This document shows positions 1 to 5,712 of a DNA stretch of 24,381 bases, piece after piece. Origin of the DNA: a virus. Numbering within the stretch: the first letter of the stretch is position 1; each line of letters opens with the position of its first letter. The stretch is taken from IMG/VR virus record IMGVR_UViG_3300022919_000011, positions 1 through 24,381 of that record. One strand, given 5' to 3'. The position numbers and the translations under genes were made by a program. The notes under the pieces are model-generated. The model did no database searches. It had not been told where the DNA came from and worked only from the letters and a program-made list of their open reading frames with translations.

Positions 1-344
1 AGATCGCCAGCGGGCAGGCTTATGAGGGCCGTGCAGACCTTGGGAATACCCAGCCGGGGGACGGCAAGCGGTACAAGGGGCGCGGCCCTATCCAGCTAAC
101 CGGGCGGGCCAACTATCGACGGTTCGGACGCAAGATTGGGATCGACCTTGAGGCGCATCCAGAGATCGTGTCGCATCCATCGGTCGGTCTTCTAGTCGGA
201 ATGATGTATTGGGACGACCGGCACCTGAACGGCTATGCCGATACCGATGATATCGTGGCGATCACAAAGCGCATAAATGGCGGGACGAACGGGATGGACG
301 ACCGCGTGTCTCGCACGGCCAAAGCGAAGGCTCTGATCCTGTGA
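1..344 (+). CDS. Endolysin, GH19 chitinase/lysozyme family (3' part only)
   Basis: The reading frame is already open at the left edge (first full codon at base 3) and ends at TGA 342-344, so only the C-terminal 113 residues are seen. The stretch YKGRGPIQLTGRANY matches the conserved substrate-cleft signature of glycoside hydrolase family 19, and the later MYWDDRHLNGYAD and KRINGGTNGMDDR segments match the C-terminal part of phage GH19 lysozymes. These enzymes cleave peptidoglycan glycan strands in the periplasm at the end of infection. The catalytic glutamates should lie upstream, outside the window. Its stop overlaps the GTG start of the inner spanin (GTGA), which fits a lysis cassette. No holin is visible in the window. 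Confidence 0.88.
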   Translation, partial: IASGQAYEGRADLGNTQPGDGKRYKGRGPIQLTGRANYRRFGRKIGIDLEAHPEIVSHPSVGLLVGMMYWDDRHLNGYADTDDIVAITKRINGGTNGMDDRVSRTAKAKALIL

Positions 345-691
345 TAATCCCCGAAATCCGCAAATGGCTCGTACTCGGTGCGATATTTGTTCTCTTGCTG
401 CTGTTGGGTTCCATCCTGGCTATGTGTCACGCCAAGGATGAGGCGCGCGAGGCTAATGCGGGAAAGACGATTGCGGATGGCCGAACGGCGGCATCGGCAG
501 ACGTGAATGATATCCGAGACGCGGCGGACGAACGGATCGCCGCCATCAATGCAGATGTAAAGGACGCCACAGATGCGATACGCAATGCTCCGACTGCCGA
601 TGCTCGCAACGATGCTGCTTTGCGCGGGTTGTGCGACATCGATCCGAGTGCAAGCCCCGACTGCCGGTTGCTCGACGCTAATCCCCGATAG
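341..691 (+). CDS. Inner-membrane spanin (Rz-like i-spanin)
   Basis: The protein has 116 residues and starts at GTG, overlapping the endolysin stop by 4 bp; an AAGG lies about 10 nt upstream. Residues 8-28 form one very hydrophobic segment (LVLGAIFVLLLLLGSILAM) after a short charged N-terminus. The rest is a charged, Ala/Asp/Arg-rich periplasmic region with coiled-coil character. This is the usual i-spanin layout: an N-terminal anchor in the inner membrane and a helical ectodomain that meets the outer-membrane partner to fuse the membranes. The assignment comes mainly from topology, position after the endolysin and the out-of-frame lipoprotein gene overlapping its 3' end; sequence similarity to Rz itself is weak by eye. 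Confidence 0.72.
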   Translation: MIIPEIRKWLVLGAIFVLLLLLGSILAMCHAKDEAREANAGKTIADGRTAASADVNDIRDAADERIAAINADVKDATDAIRNAPTADARNDAALRGLCDIDPSASPDCRLLDANPR

Positions 692-899
692 TTGGCGCGC
701 CAGTGTGCCGTCCGCCACCCTGGGTTCGGAGTCGGATATCACCGCCCGCTGGCAGATATTCGGTGTCGCTCAAACCGGCCAGCTCAAGCTGGCGAACGGG
801 CGCGCGGCGGACGTGATCGGCGTGGTGGAGGCTTGCGAGGCTCGTGATGCGGCAAGTGTTCGTGAAATCGAGCGTCCGTGGTATGCGTTCTGGCGATAA
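573..899 (+). CDS. Outer-membrane lipoprotein spanin (Rz1-like o-spanin)
   Basis: The protein has 108 residues. Its start lies inside the i-spanin gene in another frame, so the two share 119 bp. An AGGA Shine-Dalgarno at 560-563 supports this start. The N-terminus is a lipoprotein signal peptide with a hydrophobic core at residues 5-18 and the cleavage site LLCAGC, giving lipidated Cys20. The -3 residue is Cys rather than the usual Leu, a mild deviation. The mature part is not Pro-rich as in lambda Rz1 and carries WQIFGVAQTGQL and VVEACEARDA segments. The role inferred from layout is the outer-membrane half of the spanin complex. The alternative is an unrelated phage lipoprotein. Confidence 0.7.
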   Translation: MRYAMLRLPMLATMLLCAGCATSIRVQAPTAGCSTLIPDSWRASVPSATLGSESDITARWQIFGVAQTGQLKLANGRAADVIGVVEACEARDAASVREIERPWYAFWR

Positions 900-911
900 C
901 AGGACGACCCC

Positions 912-2417
912 ATGACCACGACCGAAAAACCCCGCTACCGTGTCCCCGCTGTCATGAGCGACGGGCTGGTCAATGTCATGACCGGACTAGGCACGACCGG
1001 CGATAAAAACGTCTATGGCCGATACGGTGTGTCGCTCATGGATCAGGCCCAGATTGAGGCCGCATACCGCACGTCGGGTCTGTGTAAAAAGATTCACGAT
1101 ATCCCGCCATATGAGATGACCCGCGCGCGTCGCGATTGGCAGGCGAAACCGCTTGATATCGAGAAGCTTGAGGAAGTCGAAAGAAAATTCGGCCTGTGGG
1201 ATCGTGTTTCCGAGGCCCTGTTGACGGCTCGTTTGTTTGGCGGCGCTGCAATCATTCTGGGATTGCCGGGTCGATCCGAGGAACCTGCGCGTCCAGGGTC
1301 GTTAAACTCTCTGCGGTACATCACCGTCGTTTCGCGCCACCAACTTACGGTCGGACCTATTGACAGCGACCTGAACTCTGTGGGGTTCGGGGAGCCTACC
1401 TATTATGAGATGAACGGCACGGGCGTAAGGGCGCAAATCCATCCGTCGCGCGTCGTCCCTATTGTGGCGAACAAACTGCCAAGGGGCTCGCTTTACACGT
1501 TCGGTTCAGACGGGTTTTGGGGCGACCCGCTCATGATGTCGATTGATTCGGCGGTAAAGAACGTTGACAGTTCGCAGGGTAATATCGCCGCGCTTTTGCA
1601 TGATGCAAAGGTCGATACAATCACGATGACGCGGCTGTCTGATAGTCTGGGGACGGCGGACGGCGAGGCATTGCTGACGAATCGTATCCGCGTCGCCCAA
1701 ATGTTTCAGTCGATATTCAACACGCGGTTACTTGACGGCGGCACGAACAAAGATGACGCCGACAAATGGGAAACCCGCCAGCTATCGTTCGCGGGTTTCC
1801 CGGAAGTCATGCGCGCGTTCCAATCGTTCCTCGCTGGCGTGGTCGATATCCCATACTCCCGCTTGTTCGGCGAATCACCGGGCGGATTGAACGCGACAGG
1901 GAATAGCGAACAGACCGACTTCAATAAGATGATTAGGTCGAAACAGAACGTCGAATTGACGCCGATTTTAAATCGTCTGGACGCATATATGATCCCGTCC
2001 GCGCTAGGGTCGATGCCTAGCGATGTGTCATGGGTGTATGCGCCGCTTGAAGATGCGGACCCTGAAACCGCAGCTAAGATCGAGAAGTCAGATGCCGAGA
2101 CGCTGAAACTGTATGCAGATAGCGGCGTCGTTCCCGATGTCGTGTTGGCAGCTATGGCGAGGAACCGGATTAACGAGGGTCAGCACTGGCCTGGGTCCGA
2201 GATTGCCTATGAAAAGGCCGATGCAGCCGGTGAGATTGCGCCGATTGAAGAGGATGAACCGGAACCGGAGGCGGTTGTGACGCCGTTGGCAGTGGCGGCG
2301 AATGATAAGCTAACTGATCCTGAAATTGATACCGTTATAGACGTCGTGACCGAGGGTGACAAAACAATGGCCGATAGGGTTCGTCGGTTGATCGAGTGGG
2401 CTATGGGCAAAAAATAG
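912..2417 (+). CDS. Portal protein (DUF1073 family)
   Basis: The protein has 501 residues, normal for the family. Visible family landmarks are SGLCKKIHDIPPYEMTRARRDW near residue 56, LFGGAAIILG near residue 108, the IHPSRVV motif near residue 178, and LFGESPGGLNATGNSE near residue 318 followed by a long helix. Twelve copies form the ring at the unique capsid vertex through which DNA enters and leaves, and the terminase docks on it during packaging. The C-terminal 60 residues are acidic and low in complexity. An AGGA lies shortly before the ATG. Databases sometimes label this family anti-CBASS Acb1-like, but I see no second HxT/S motif of a 2H phosphodiesterase here. The terminase must lie outside the window. 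Confidence 0.92.
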   Translation: MTTTEKPRYRVPAVMSDGLVNVMTGLGTTGDKNVYGRYGVSLMDQAQIEAAYRTSGLCKKIHDIPPYEMTRARRDWQAKPLDIEKLEEVERKFGLWDRVSEALLTARLFGGAAIILGLPGRSEEPARPGSLNSLRYITVVSRHQLTVGPIDSDLNSVGFGEPTYYEMNGTGVRAQIHPSRVVPIVANKLPRGSLYTFGSDGFWGDPLMMSIDSAVKNVDSSQGNIAALLHDAKVDTITMTRLSDSLGTADGEALLTNRIRVAQMFQSIFNTRLLDGGTNKDDADKWETRQLSFAGFPEVMRAFQSFLAGVVDIPYSRLFGESPGGLNATGNSEQTDFNKMIRSKQNVELTPILNRLDAYMIPSALGSMPSDVSWVYAPLEDADPETAAKIEKSDAETLKLYADSGVVPDVVLAAMARNRINEGQHWPGSEIAYEKADAAGEIAPIEEDEPEPEAVVTPLAVAANDKLTDPEIDTVIDVVTEGDKTMADRVRRLIEWAMGKK

Positions 2418-2444
2418 CCCGCCGCGATGGTTAGTCGGGCGGGC
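2409..2444 (-). terminator. Leftward intrinsic terminator after the membrane-protein gene
   Basis: Arms 2417-2423 (GCCCGCC) and 2438-2444 (GGCGGGC) pair perfectly over 7 bp around a 14-nt loop. Read leftward, the stem is followed by TATTTTTT, the complement of the A-run in the last codons of the portal gene. It would therefore stop the leftward gapR/membrane transcript, with its T-tract encoded inside the portal reading frame. Rightward it lacks a T-tract. Confidence 0.65.
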
Positions 2445-2449
2445 CATTA

Positions 2450-2469
2450 GCGGTTATTAGCGGTTATTA
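2450..2469. repeat. Tandem 10-bp duplication
   Basis: Two adjacent copies of GCGGTTATTA lie between the terminator hairpin and the membrane-protein gene. On the minus strand they supply two consecutive in-frame TAA stops (2469-2467 and 2466-2464) for that gene. Confidence 0.6.
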
Positions 2470-2769
2470 AATGAACAGTGACCAGACTGCGCCGACGCCC
2501 CATGAGATCAGCCAAACCACGGCGGTAATGCCCTGAACGATAAATATGGTCGCCACGGGATGATCGTTTTCTTCTGGCGTTTCCCGCTTTAGGCCGATTT
2601 TAAATAGGCCGACGAAAAGCAAAATCCCGACAGCTTGAAGATAAGTGATCGGCGCGATGTTGAACGTTCTGGCGATGAACCACGACCAGTAGTCCGACAG
2701 GATCACACCTCCAAGCAGTGTTAGCGGGATGCCAGTTAGAAACACCCAAGGTAGAGCCATGATTTTCAT
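2467..2769 (-). CDS. Small three-helix membrane protein, function unknown
   Basis: The protein has 100 residues. The start is ATG 2769-2767, which shares one base with the TGA of the upstream gapR-like gene (TGATG), so translation is probably coupled. A TTG one codon upstream is the less likely alternative. Three hydrophobic segments are visible, at about residues 5-25, 43-58 and 73-98. A charged loop (LKRETPEENDHP) separates the second and third. I recognise no family. A holin would fit the size and topology, but the gene is on the opposite strand from the lysis cassette and is paired with a DNA-binding protein, so I do not assign that role. It ends in tandem TAA stops before a leftward terminator. 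Confidence 0.7.
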   Translation of the reverse strand: MKIMALPWVFLTGIPLTLLGGVILSDYWSWFIARTFNIAPITYLQAVGILLFVGLFKIGLKRETPEENDHPVATIFIVQGITAVVWLISWGVGAVWSLFI

Positions 2770-3044
2770 CAAACTTCCCCCAGCGCGTTCATATACAGGT
2801 CGATAATCGCCTGCTCCTCTTGCCTTTTCGCTTTGTCCTGTTGGATCAATCGCACGACCTTGCGGAGCATCTTCACGTCATAGCCTTCACCCTTGGCTTC
2901 AGCATAGACTTCCTTGATGTCGAGTTGGACGGCCTGCTTATCGTCCTCAAGCCGTCCGATACGCTCCACGATGGTTCGCAGTCGGCCTTGTGCGGCCTGA
3001 GTAAGCGCGTCGTTTTCGGCGTCGAATTGTGTATCGTTTGTCAT
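2769..3044 (-). CDS. gapR: GapR-like nucleoid-associated protein (DUF2312)
   Basis: The protein has 91 residues, close to the roughly 90 of cellular GapR. The family signature is nearly complete: an N-terminal helix with LRTIVERIGRLEDDKQAV, then IKEVYAEAKGEGYDVKMLRK, then QQDKAKRQEEQAIIDLYMNA at the C-terminus. Cellular GapR of Caulobacter forms a tetrameric clamp that binds overtwisted, AT-rich DNA and helps topoisomerases ahead of replication forks; the basic residues in the second and third segments are the expected DNA contacts. The start at 3044 was chosen because TGGAGAGA lies a few bases before it; an upstream in-frame extension to 3095 lacks such a site. It is the first gene of a leftward two-gene unit. 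The phage role is inferred only. Confidence 0.9.
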   Translation of the reverse strand: MTNDTQFDAENDALTQAAQGRLRTIVERIGRLEDDKQAVQLDIKEVYAEAKGEGYDVKMLRKVVRLIQQDKAKRQEEQAIIDLYMNALGEV

Positions 3045-3067
3045 TGTTCTCTCCATTCTGACGCCCG

Positions 3068-3095
3068 ACCGTATCGCTAAAATCGGCATCGTCAA
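3068..3095 (-). promoter_or_regulatory. Promoter candidate for the gapR-like gene
   Basis: On the minus strand TTGACG (3095-3090) is followed after 16 nt by TACGGT (3073-3068), about 24 nt upstream of the start codon. The -35 is a near-perfect match to bacterial and Caulobacter-type consensus, and the -10 is poor. It sits in the 115-bp divergent interval that also serves the rightward gene at 3160. Confidence 0.42.
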
Positions 3096-3159
3096 ACATA
3101 TTTCTTGCCCTCCCCGATATTCCCAGCGTAGGGTTTCGGGATTGGAGATGGAGAGAATG

Positions 3160-3537
3160 ATGGAAAATTTTAAGGTTGGGGATCGGGTTCGTGTTAAATC
3201 CGAACCGGAAAGTTACACCGGGAGGCCTTACCCTTCCATTGGGATTAACGGAACAGTAGAATCAACGAGCCGAAACGGGCCGCAAGTTTTGCTAGACACG
3301 TACACCGATAGCAATAAGTCATGGGCCTATAAATGGGACGAGATCGAATTGATTCACAGTCCCGTTGTTTGTGACATCCGCGATCAGTTCGCCATGGCAG
3401 CTTTGACGGGCGTTCAATCGCTTCATCTTCTAGCCGTTAAAAGCGGTGGAAGTGGATACGGAAGCTCAAACGAAATGGCGCGCCAATCTTACGAACTAGC
3501 CGACGCCATGATGGCCGAACGGGAGCGGGGGAAGTGA
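3160..3537 (+). CDS. Phage protein with SH3/KOW-like N-terminus, function unknown
   Basis: The protein has 125 residues. Three in-frame ATGs are close together (3148, 3157, 3160). I chose 3160 because TGGAGAGA then stands at the same distance as it does before the gapR-like gene. Residues about 3-62 (FKVGDRVRVKSEPE, GINGTVES, VLLDTYTD, WDEIELI) look like a small beta-barrel of SH3/KOW type. The C-terminal half (IRDQFAMAALTG, SNEMARQSYELADAMMAERE) resembles a short segment common in small phage proteins of unknown role. The two halves may be a fusion. It opens a run of four overlapping small genes. A weak rightward promoter candidate (TTGCCC 3105-3110, 18 nt, TAGGGT 3129-3134) precedes it. Confidence 0.72.
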   Translation: MENFKVGDRVRVKSEPESYTGRPYPSIGINGTVESTSRNGPQVLLDTYTDSNKSWAYKWDEIELIHSPVVCDIRDQFAMAALTGVQSLHLLAVKSGGSGYGSSNEMARQSYELADAMMAERERGK

Positions 3538-3710
3538 AATACGTACTCCTGATCGCATACGTTATCAGGCGTCTGTGTACTTTTTTGGTGTTTATGTTTT
3601 CTTTTTACATTGTCGGGTATGCGATTGAATATGACCATATGTGGTGGCCGTTTCCGCTAATTGCAGTGGTTGTTCTTTTCGTGTCTGCCCTGACGGATGA
3701 CCCCAAATGA
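3534..3710 (+). CDS. Two-helix membrane peptide, function unknown
   Basis: This 58-residue protein starts at GTG, overlapping the preceding stop as GTGA. The first hydrophobic segment is about residues 2-30, interrupted by RR at 12-13. The second is about residues 38-53 (WPFPLIAVVVLFVSAL). A short loop with Asp, His and Trp joins them, and the C-terminus is acidic. I recognise no family. The 4-bp overlaps at both ends place it in a coupled small-gene operon. Holin-like roles are possible from topology but nothing specific supports them. Confidence 0.55.
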   Translation: MKYVLLIAYVIRRLCTFLVFMFSFYIVGYAIEYDHMWWPFPLIAVVVLFVSALTDDPK

Positions 3711-3865
3711 TCATAACCCTGACCCCCGACGAACACGCCTACCTCCTGCGCCTTTTAGGCGGGCCAAGCGAACAAGGAACGCGAACTTTAGGCGTCGGAT
3801 TGACGGCTGAGGGTGTGATTGCGTTTAGGAAAAAGGTGGAGGGCATGAATGTTATTTGCGTATAA
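3707..3865 (+). CDS. Small hypothetical protein
   Basis: This 52-residue protein has an ATG that overlaps the previous stop as ATGA. The sequence begins MIITLTPDEHAYLLRLLGG and ends with a short basic-acidic helix (FRKKVEG). It looks like a soluble alpha/beta or helical peptide and has no recognised family. It overlaps the next gene by 17 bp, and that gene's Shine-Dalgarno lies inside its last codons, again indicating coupling. Confidence 0.5.
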   Translation: MIITLTPDEHAYLLRLLGGPSEQGTRTLGVGLTAEGVIAFRKKVEGMNVICV

Positions 3866-4046
3866 AAGCAGCAAGATTTCTGACGAAACAACATCTCTTA
3901 ACGTTCAAAATGTTGAGAGCATGAAATTTGATCGATTAGGAAGTTTTGGCAGCGTGACTATGACATCTGGAGCCCGACACACACTGAATGAGCATGATTT
4001 TGAAATGCTCCGAAATGTCGTTATGCGCATTCCGACTGCCACCTAG
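3849..4046 (+). CDS. Small hypothetical protein
   Basis: The protein has 65 residues. GGAGGG at 3838-3843 lies 5 nt before the ATG, one of the best ribosome sites in this region. The base composition looks more AT-rich than its neighbours, with codons such as TTA, AAA and ATT frequent, which is common for small morons. The C-terminal half (GSVTMTSGARHTLNEHDFEMLRNV) suggests a beta hairpin followed by a helix. No family or function is recognised. It is the last gene of the four-gene block before the capsid genes. Confidence 0.55.
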   Translation: MLFAYKSSKISDETTSLNVQNVESMKFDRLGSFGSVTMTSGARHTLNEHDFEMLRNVVMRIPTAT

Positions 4047-4066
4047 CCTAATCCCGCGCGCGCGTG

Positions 4067-4072
4067 TATAAC
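4067..4072 (+). promoter_or_regulatory. -10-like box close to the DUF2213 start
   Basis: TATAAC ends 8 nt before ATG 4081, so a transcript started from it would begin at or within about 2 nt of the start codon. No convincing -35 is seen and no Shine-Dalgarno precedes the gene. This is a candidate only, for a leaderless capsid transcript. Confidence 0.22.
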
Positions 4073-4080
4073 CTCGCGCT

Positions 4081-5214
4081 ATGATCACCCTGACCGACAC
4101 AATCGCTTTCGACGCATCGCAGTTTCAGAACGGTAAACTGCGTCGCACGTCCGATGGGTATGCGGTTATGGACTGCGCCGTTGCCCGGTCTGGTATTCAA
4201 GAATATCTCGCTGCCGAAATGGGCGATGCGTTCAAAGACCGTGACCCATCGTCGGTTGTCCGAATCTATCGTCCGCCCGAAGTCATCTTTTCGGATGCCA
4301 GCCTTCGCAGCTACGCGCACAAACCCTTGACGAACGATCACCCTCCGAAGGGTGTTTCGGCTGAGAACTGGAAGCAGGTCTCAATCGGATGGACGGGCGA
4401 CGAGGCGTATCAGGATGCCGACAAGCGCCGCGTCCGTGTGCCGATGCTCATGGCCGATGCGAGCGCCATTGCTGATGTAGAGGCGGGTAAAGTCGAGTGG
4501 TCTGCGGGGTATTCCGTGTCTTTCGACGCGGTTCCAGGCGCCACACCAGATGGCCAATCCTATGACGCTATTGTCACGGGGCAGAAAATCAATCATATAG
4601 CACTTGTCGATAGGGGTCGGGCTGGTCCTGACTGTCGCATCGAAGACAAATCCAGCGCGTCGGATGACGCCCTTAAGGAGAATCGCCAGATGGCGGAAGT
4701 TAAGATGCATGACGGCGGTATCCCGTTCAACGTGGCGGATGCAACCGCTGAAGCTGTTGTCCGAAACATCATGACCGCTCGCGACAAGGCTATTGCCGAT
4801 CTTGCCGCTGCGGTTCTGGCCCGCGACACCCTGACCGGCGAAAAGGCCGTTTTGGAACAGAAACTGAAAGACGCCGAAGTTACCCCGGCGAAACTTCAAG
4901 TTCTCGCCGATGCCCGCGCTAAGGTGATCGCCGATGCCAAACGCATCGCCCCCACCATTGTCGTTGACGGCAAGACGGACGCTGAAATCCGCAGGCTGGC
5001 AGTGATCGCAAAGATCGGTGATAGTGCCGCGAGCCTTTCCGATGCCGCAATCGAGGGCGCGTTTATCGCCCTGGTTCCGGTCGGTGATGCGGCTCAAGAC
5101 GACATTCGCAATGTGGTTCTGGACGGCGCGATCAACACGACCGACGCCCGTGCCGCCTACGTCGCCGCCCGTGAAAAACGCCTCGCAGGTCTGCGCGGCG
5201 AAACCGTTCAATAA
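4081..5214 (+). CDS. Capsid maturation protease/scaffold (DUF2213)
   Basis: The protein has 377 residues. Family landmarks in the N-terminal half are YAHKPLTNDHPPKGVSAENWK near residue 79, VEWSAGYSVSFD near residue 138 and INHIALVDRGRAGPDCRI near residue 170. These are the DUF2213 motifs in which a serine-protease-like fold is proposed. From about residue 204 the protein becomes a helical, Ala/Asp/Lys-rich coiled coil (AVLEQKLKDAEVTPAKLQVL), typical of a fused scaffold. The expected role is to scaffold procapsid assembly and then process itself and perhaps the shell protein. It directly precedes the cement-like and major capsid genes. There is no Shine-Dalgarno before this start, while a good one sits inside the gene. 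Confidence 0.82.
   Translation: MITLTDTIAFDASQFQNGKLRRTSDGYAVMDCAVARSGIQEYLAAEMGDAFKDRDPSSVVRIYRPPEVIFSDASLRSYAHKPLTNDHPPKGVSAENWKQVSIGWTGDEAYQDADKRRVRVPMLMADASAIADVEAGKVEWSAGYSVSFDAVPGATPDGQSYDAIVTGQKINHIALVDRGRAGPDCRIEDKSSASDDALKENRQMAEVKMHDGGIPFNVADATAEAVVRNIMTARDKAIADLAAAVLARDTLTGEKAVLEQKLKDAEVTPAKLQVLADARAKVIADAKRIAPTIVVDGKTDAEIRRLAVIAKIGDSAASLSDAAIEGAFIALVPVGDAAQDDIRNVVLDGAINTTDARAAYVAAREKRLAGLRGETVQ
4674..4680 (+). promoter_or_regulatory. Internal ribosome binding site for a free scaffold product
   Basis: TAAGGAG lies 9 nt before an in-frame ATG at 4690, inside the protease/scaffold gene and exactly where the protease domain gives way to the coiled-coil part. It is stronger than any site before the full-length start. 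Confidence 0.55.
4690..5214 (+). CDS. Probable free scaffold protein (internal in-frame start)
   Basis: Initiation at ATG 4690 would yield a 174-residue product (MAEVKMHDGGIPFNV...) made only of the helical scaffold part of the DUF2213 gene. The layout mirrors lambda C/Nu3 and similar capsid genes, where one frame makes both the protease-scaffold fusion and an excess of scaffold. What is seen is the strong site, the frame and the domain boundary; that it is used is inference. Confidence 0.5.
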   Translation: MAEVKMHDGGIPFNVADATAEAVVRNIMTARDKAIADLAAAVLARDTLTGEKAVLEQKLKDAEVTPAKLQVLADARAKVIADAKRIAPTIVVDGKTDAEIRRLAVIAKIGDSAASLSDAAIEGAFIALVPVGDAAQDDIRNVVLDGAINTTDARAAYVAAREKRLAGLRGETVQ

Positions 5215-5226
5215 GGGGGCCGATAG

Positions 5227-5700
5227 ATGCCTGTCGTTCAAGATACCTATTCCAACTACCCGGCCAGCGGTTATGCCGGTATGGTCGCGAATGGCGAAAC
5301 GTCTAACCGCATCTCTCGCACCATCGAGGATGCGGCTGGGGTCGGCTTCGGCGTTCCGGTCTATCGCGGTTCCGGCGATCACGGCTGCACGGCCACGGTC
5401 GGCACTGCCGCAACCTTTCTCGGCTTCACCATCGCAGACCATGGTATCGCCACCGTTGCAGGCGGAACCGCTGACGTGGCCCCGCAATACGCATCGGTCG
5501 GCATTCTGACCGGGGGCGTCATGTGGGTTAACACCATCGGCGCGATTGCTGATGGGGCCGCTGTCACCATCGGCAAGGGCGCTGGATTGGCTGATGGCAT
5601 CGGCAACACCGCCGCCGACGCTACCCACATCGCCGCGACCGGTTGGGTTACGGATGACACTCTCGCCGCGTCGGGCCTCGCCCGTATCGCGAAACGCTAA
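5227..5700 (+). CDS. Small capsid decoration/cement-like protein
   Basis: The protein has 157 residues, rich in Gly, Ala, Thr and Val with almost no Cys or Trp, and alternating beta-prone segments (ATFLGFTIADHGIATV, GAAVTIGKGAG). It sits between the scaffold and the major capsid gene, the usual place for capsid decoration, cement or head-fibre proteins, and resembles the Gp24-type/DUF2190 structural cement group by eye. Its leader (TAAGGGGGCCGATAG) nearly duplicates that of the following capsid gene, which suggests matched high translation. The precise family is uncertain. Confidence 0.68.
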   Translation: MPVVQDTYSNYPASGYAGMVANGETSNRISRTIEDAAGVGFGVPVYRGSGDHGCTATVGTAATFLGFTIADHGIATVAGGTADVAPQYASVGILTGGVMWVNTIGAIADGAAVTIGKGAGLADGIGNTAADATHIAATGWVTDDTLAASGLARIAKR

Positions 5701-5712
5701 GGGGCCGAGAAC

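Noticed and set aside
912-2417. Anti-CBASS (Acb1-like) nuclease activity of the portal
   Set aside because: DUF1073 is sometimes labelled Acb1-like. The only HxS/T here is the IHPSRVV portal motif, and no second 2H phosphodiesterase motif or C-terminal extension is present.
2467-2769. Holin
   Set aside because: Size and three helices would fit, but the gene is on the opposite strand from the lysis genes and coupled to a GapR-like gene. No charged holin-type C-terminus is evident.
3105-3134. Rightward promoter TTGCCC-18-TAGGGT before the 3160 gene
   Set aside because: Both boxes are weak matches and the spacing is long. It is mentioned with the gene but not listed as a feature.
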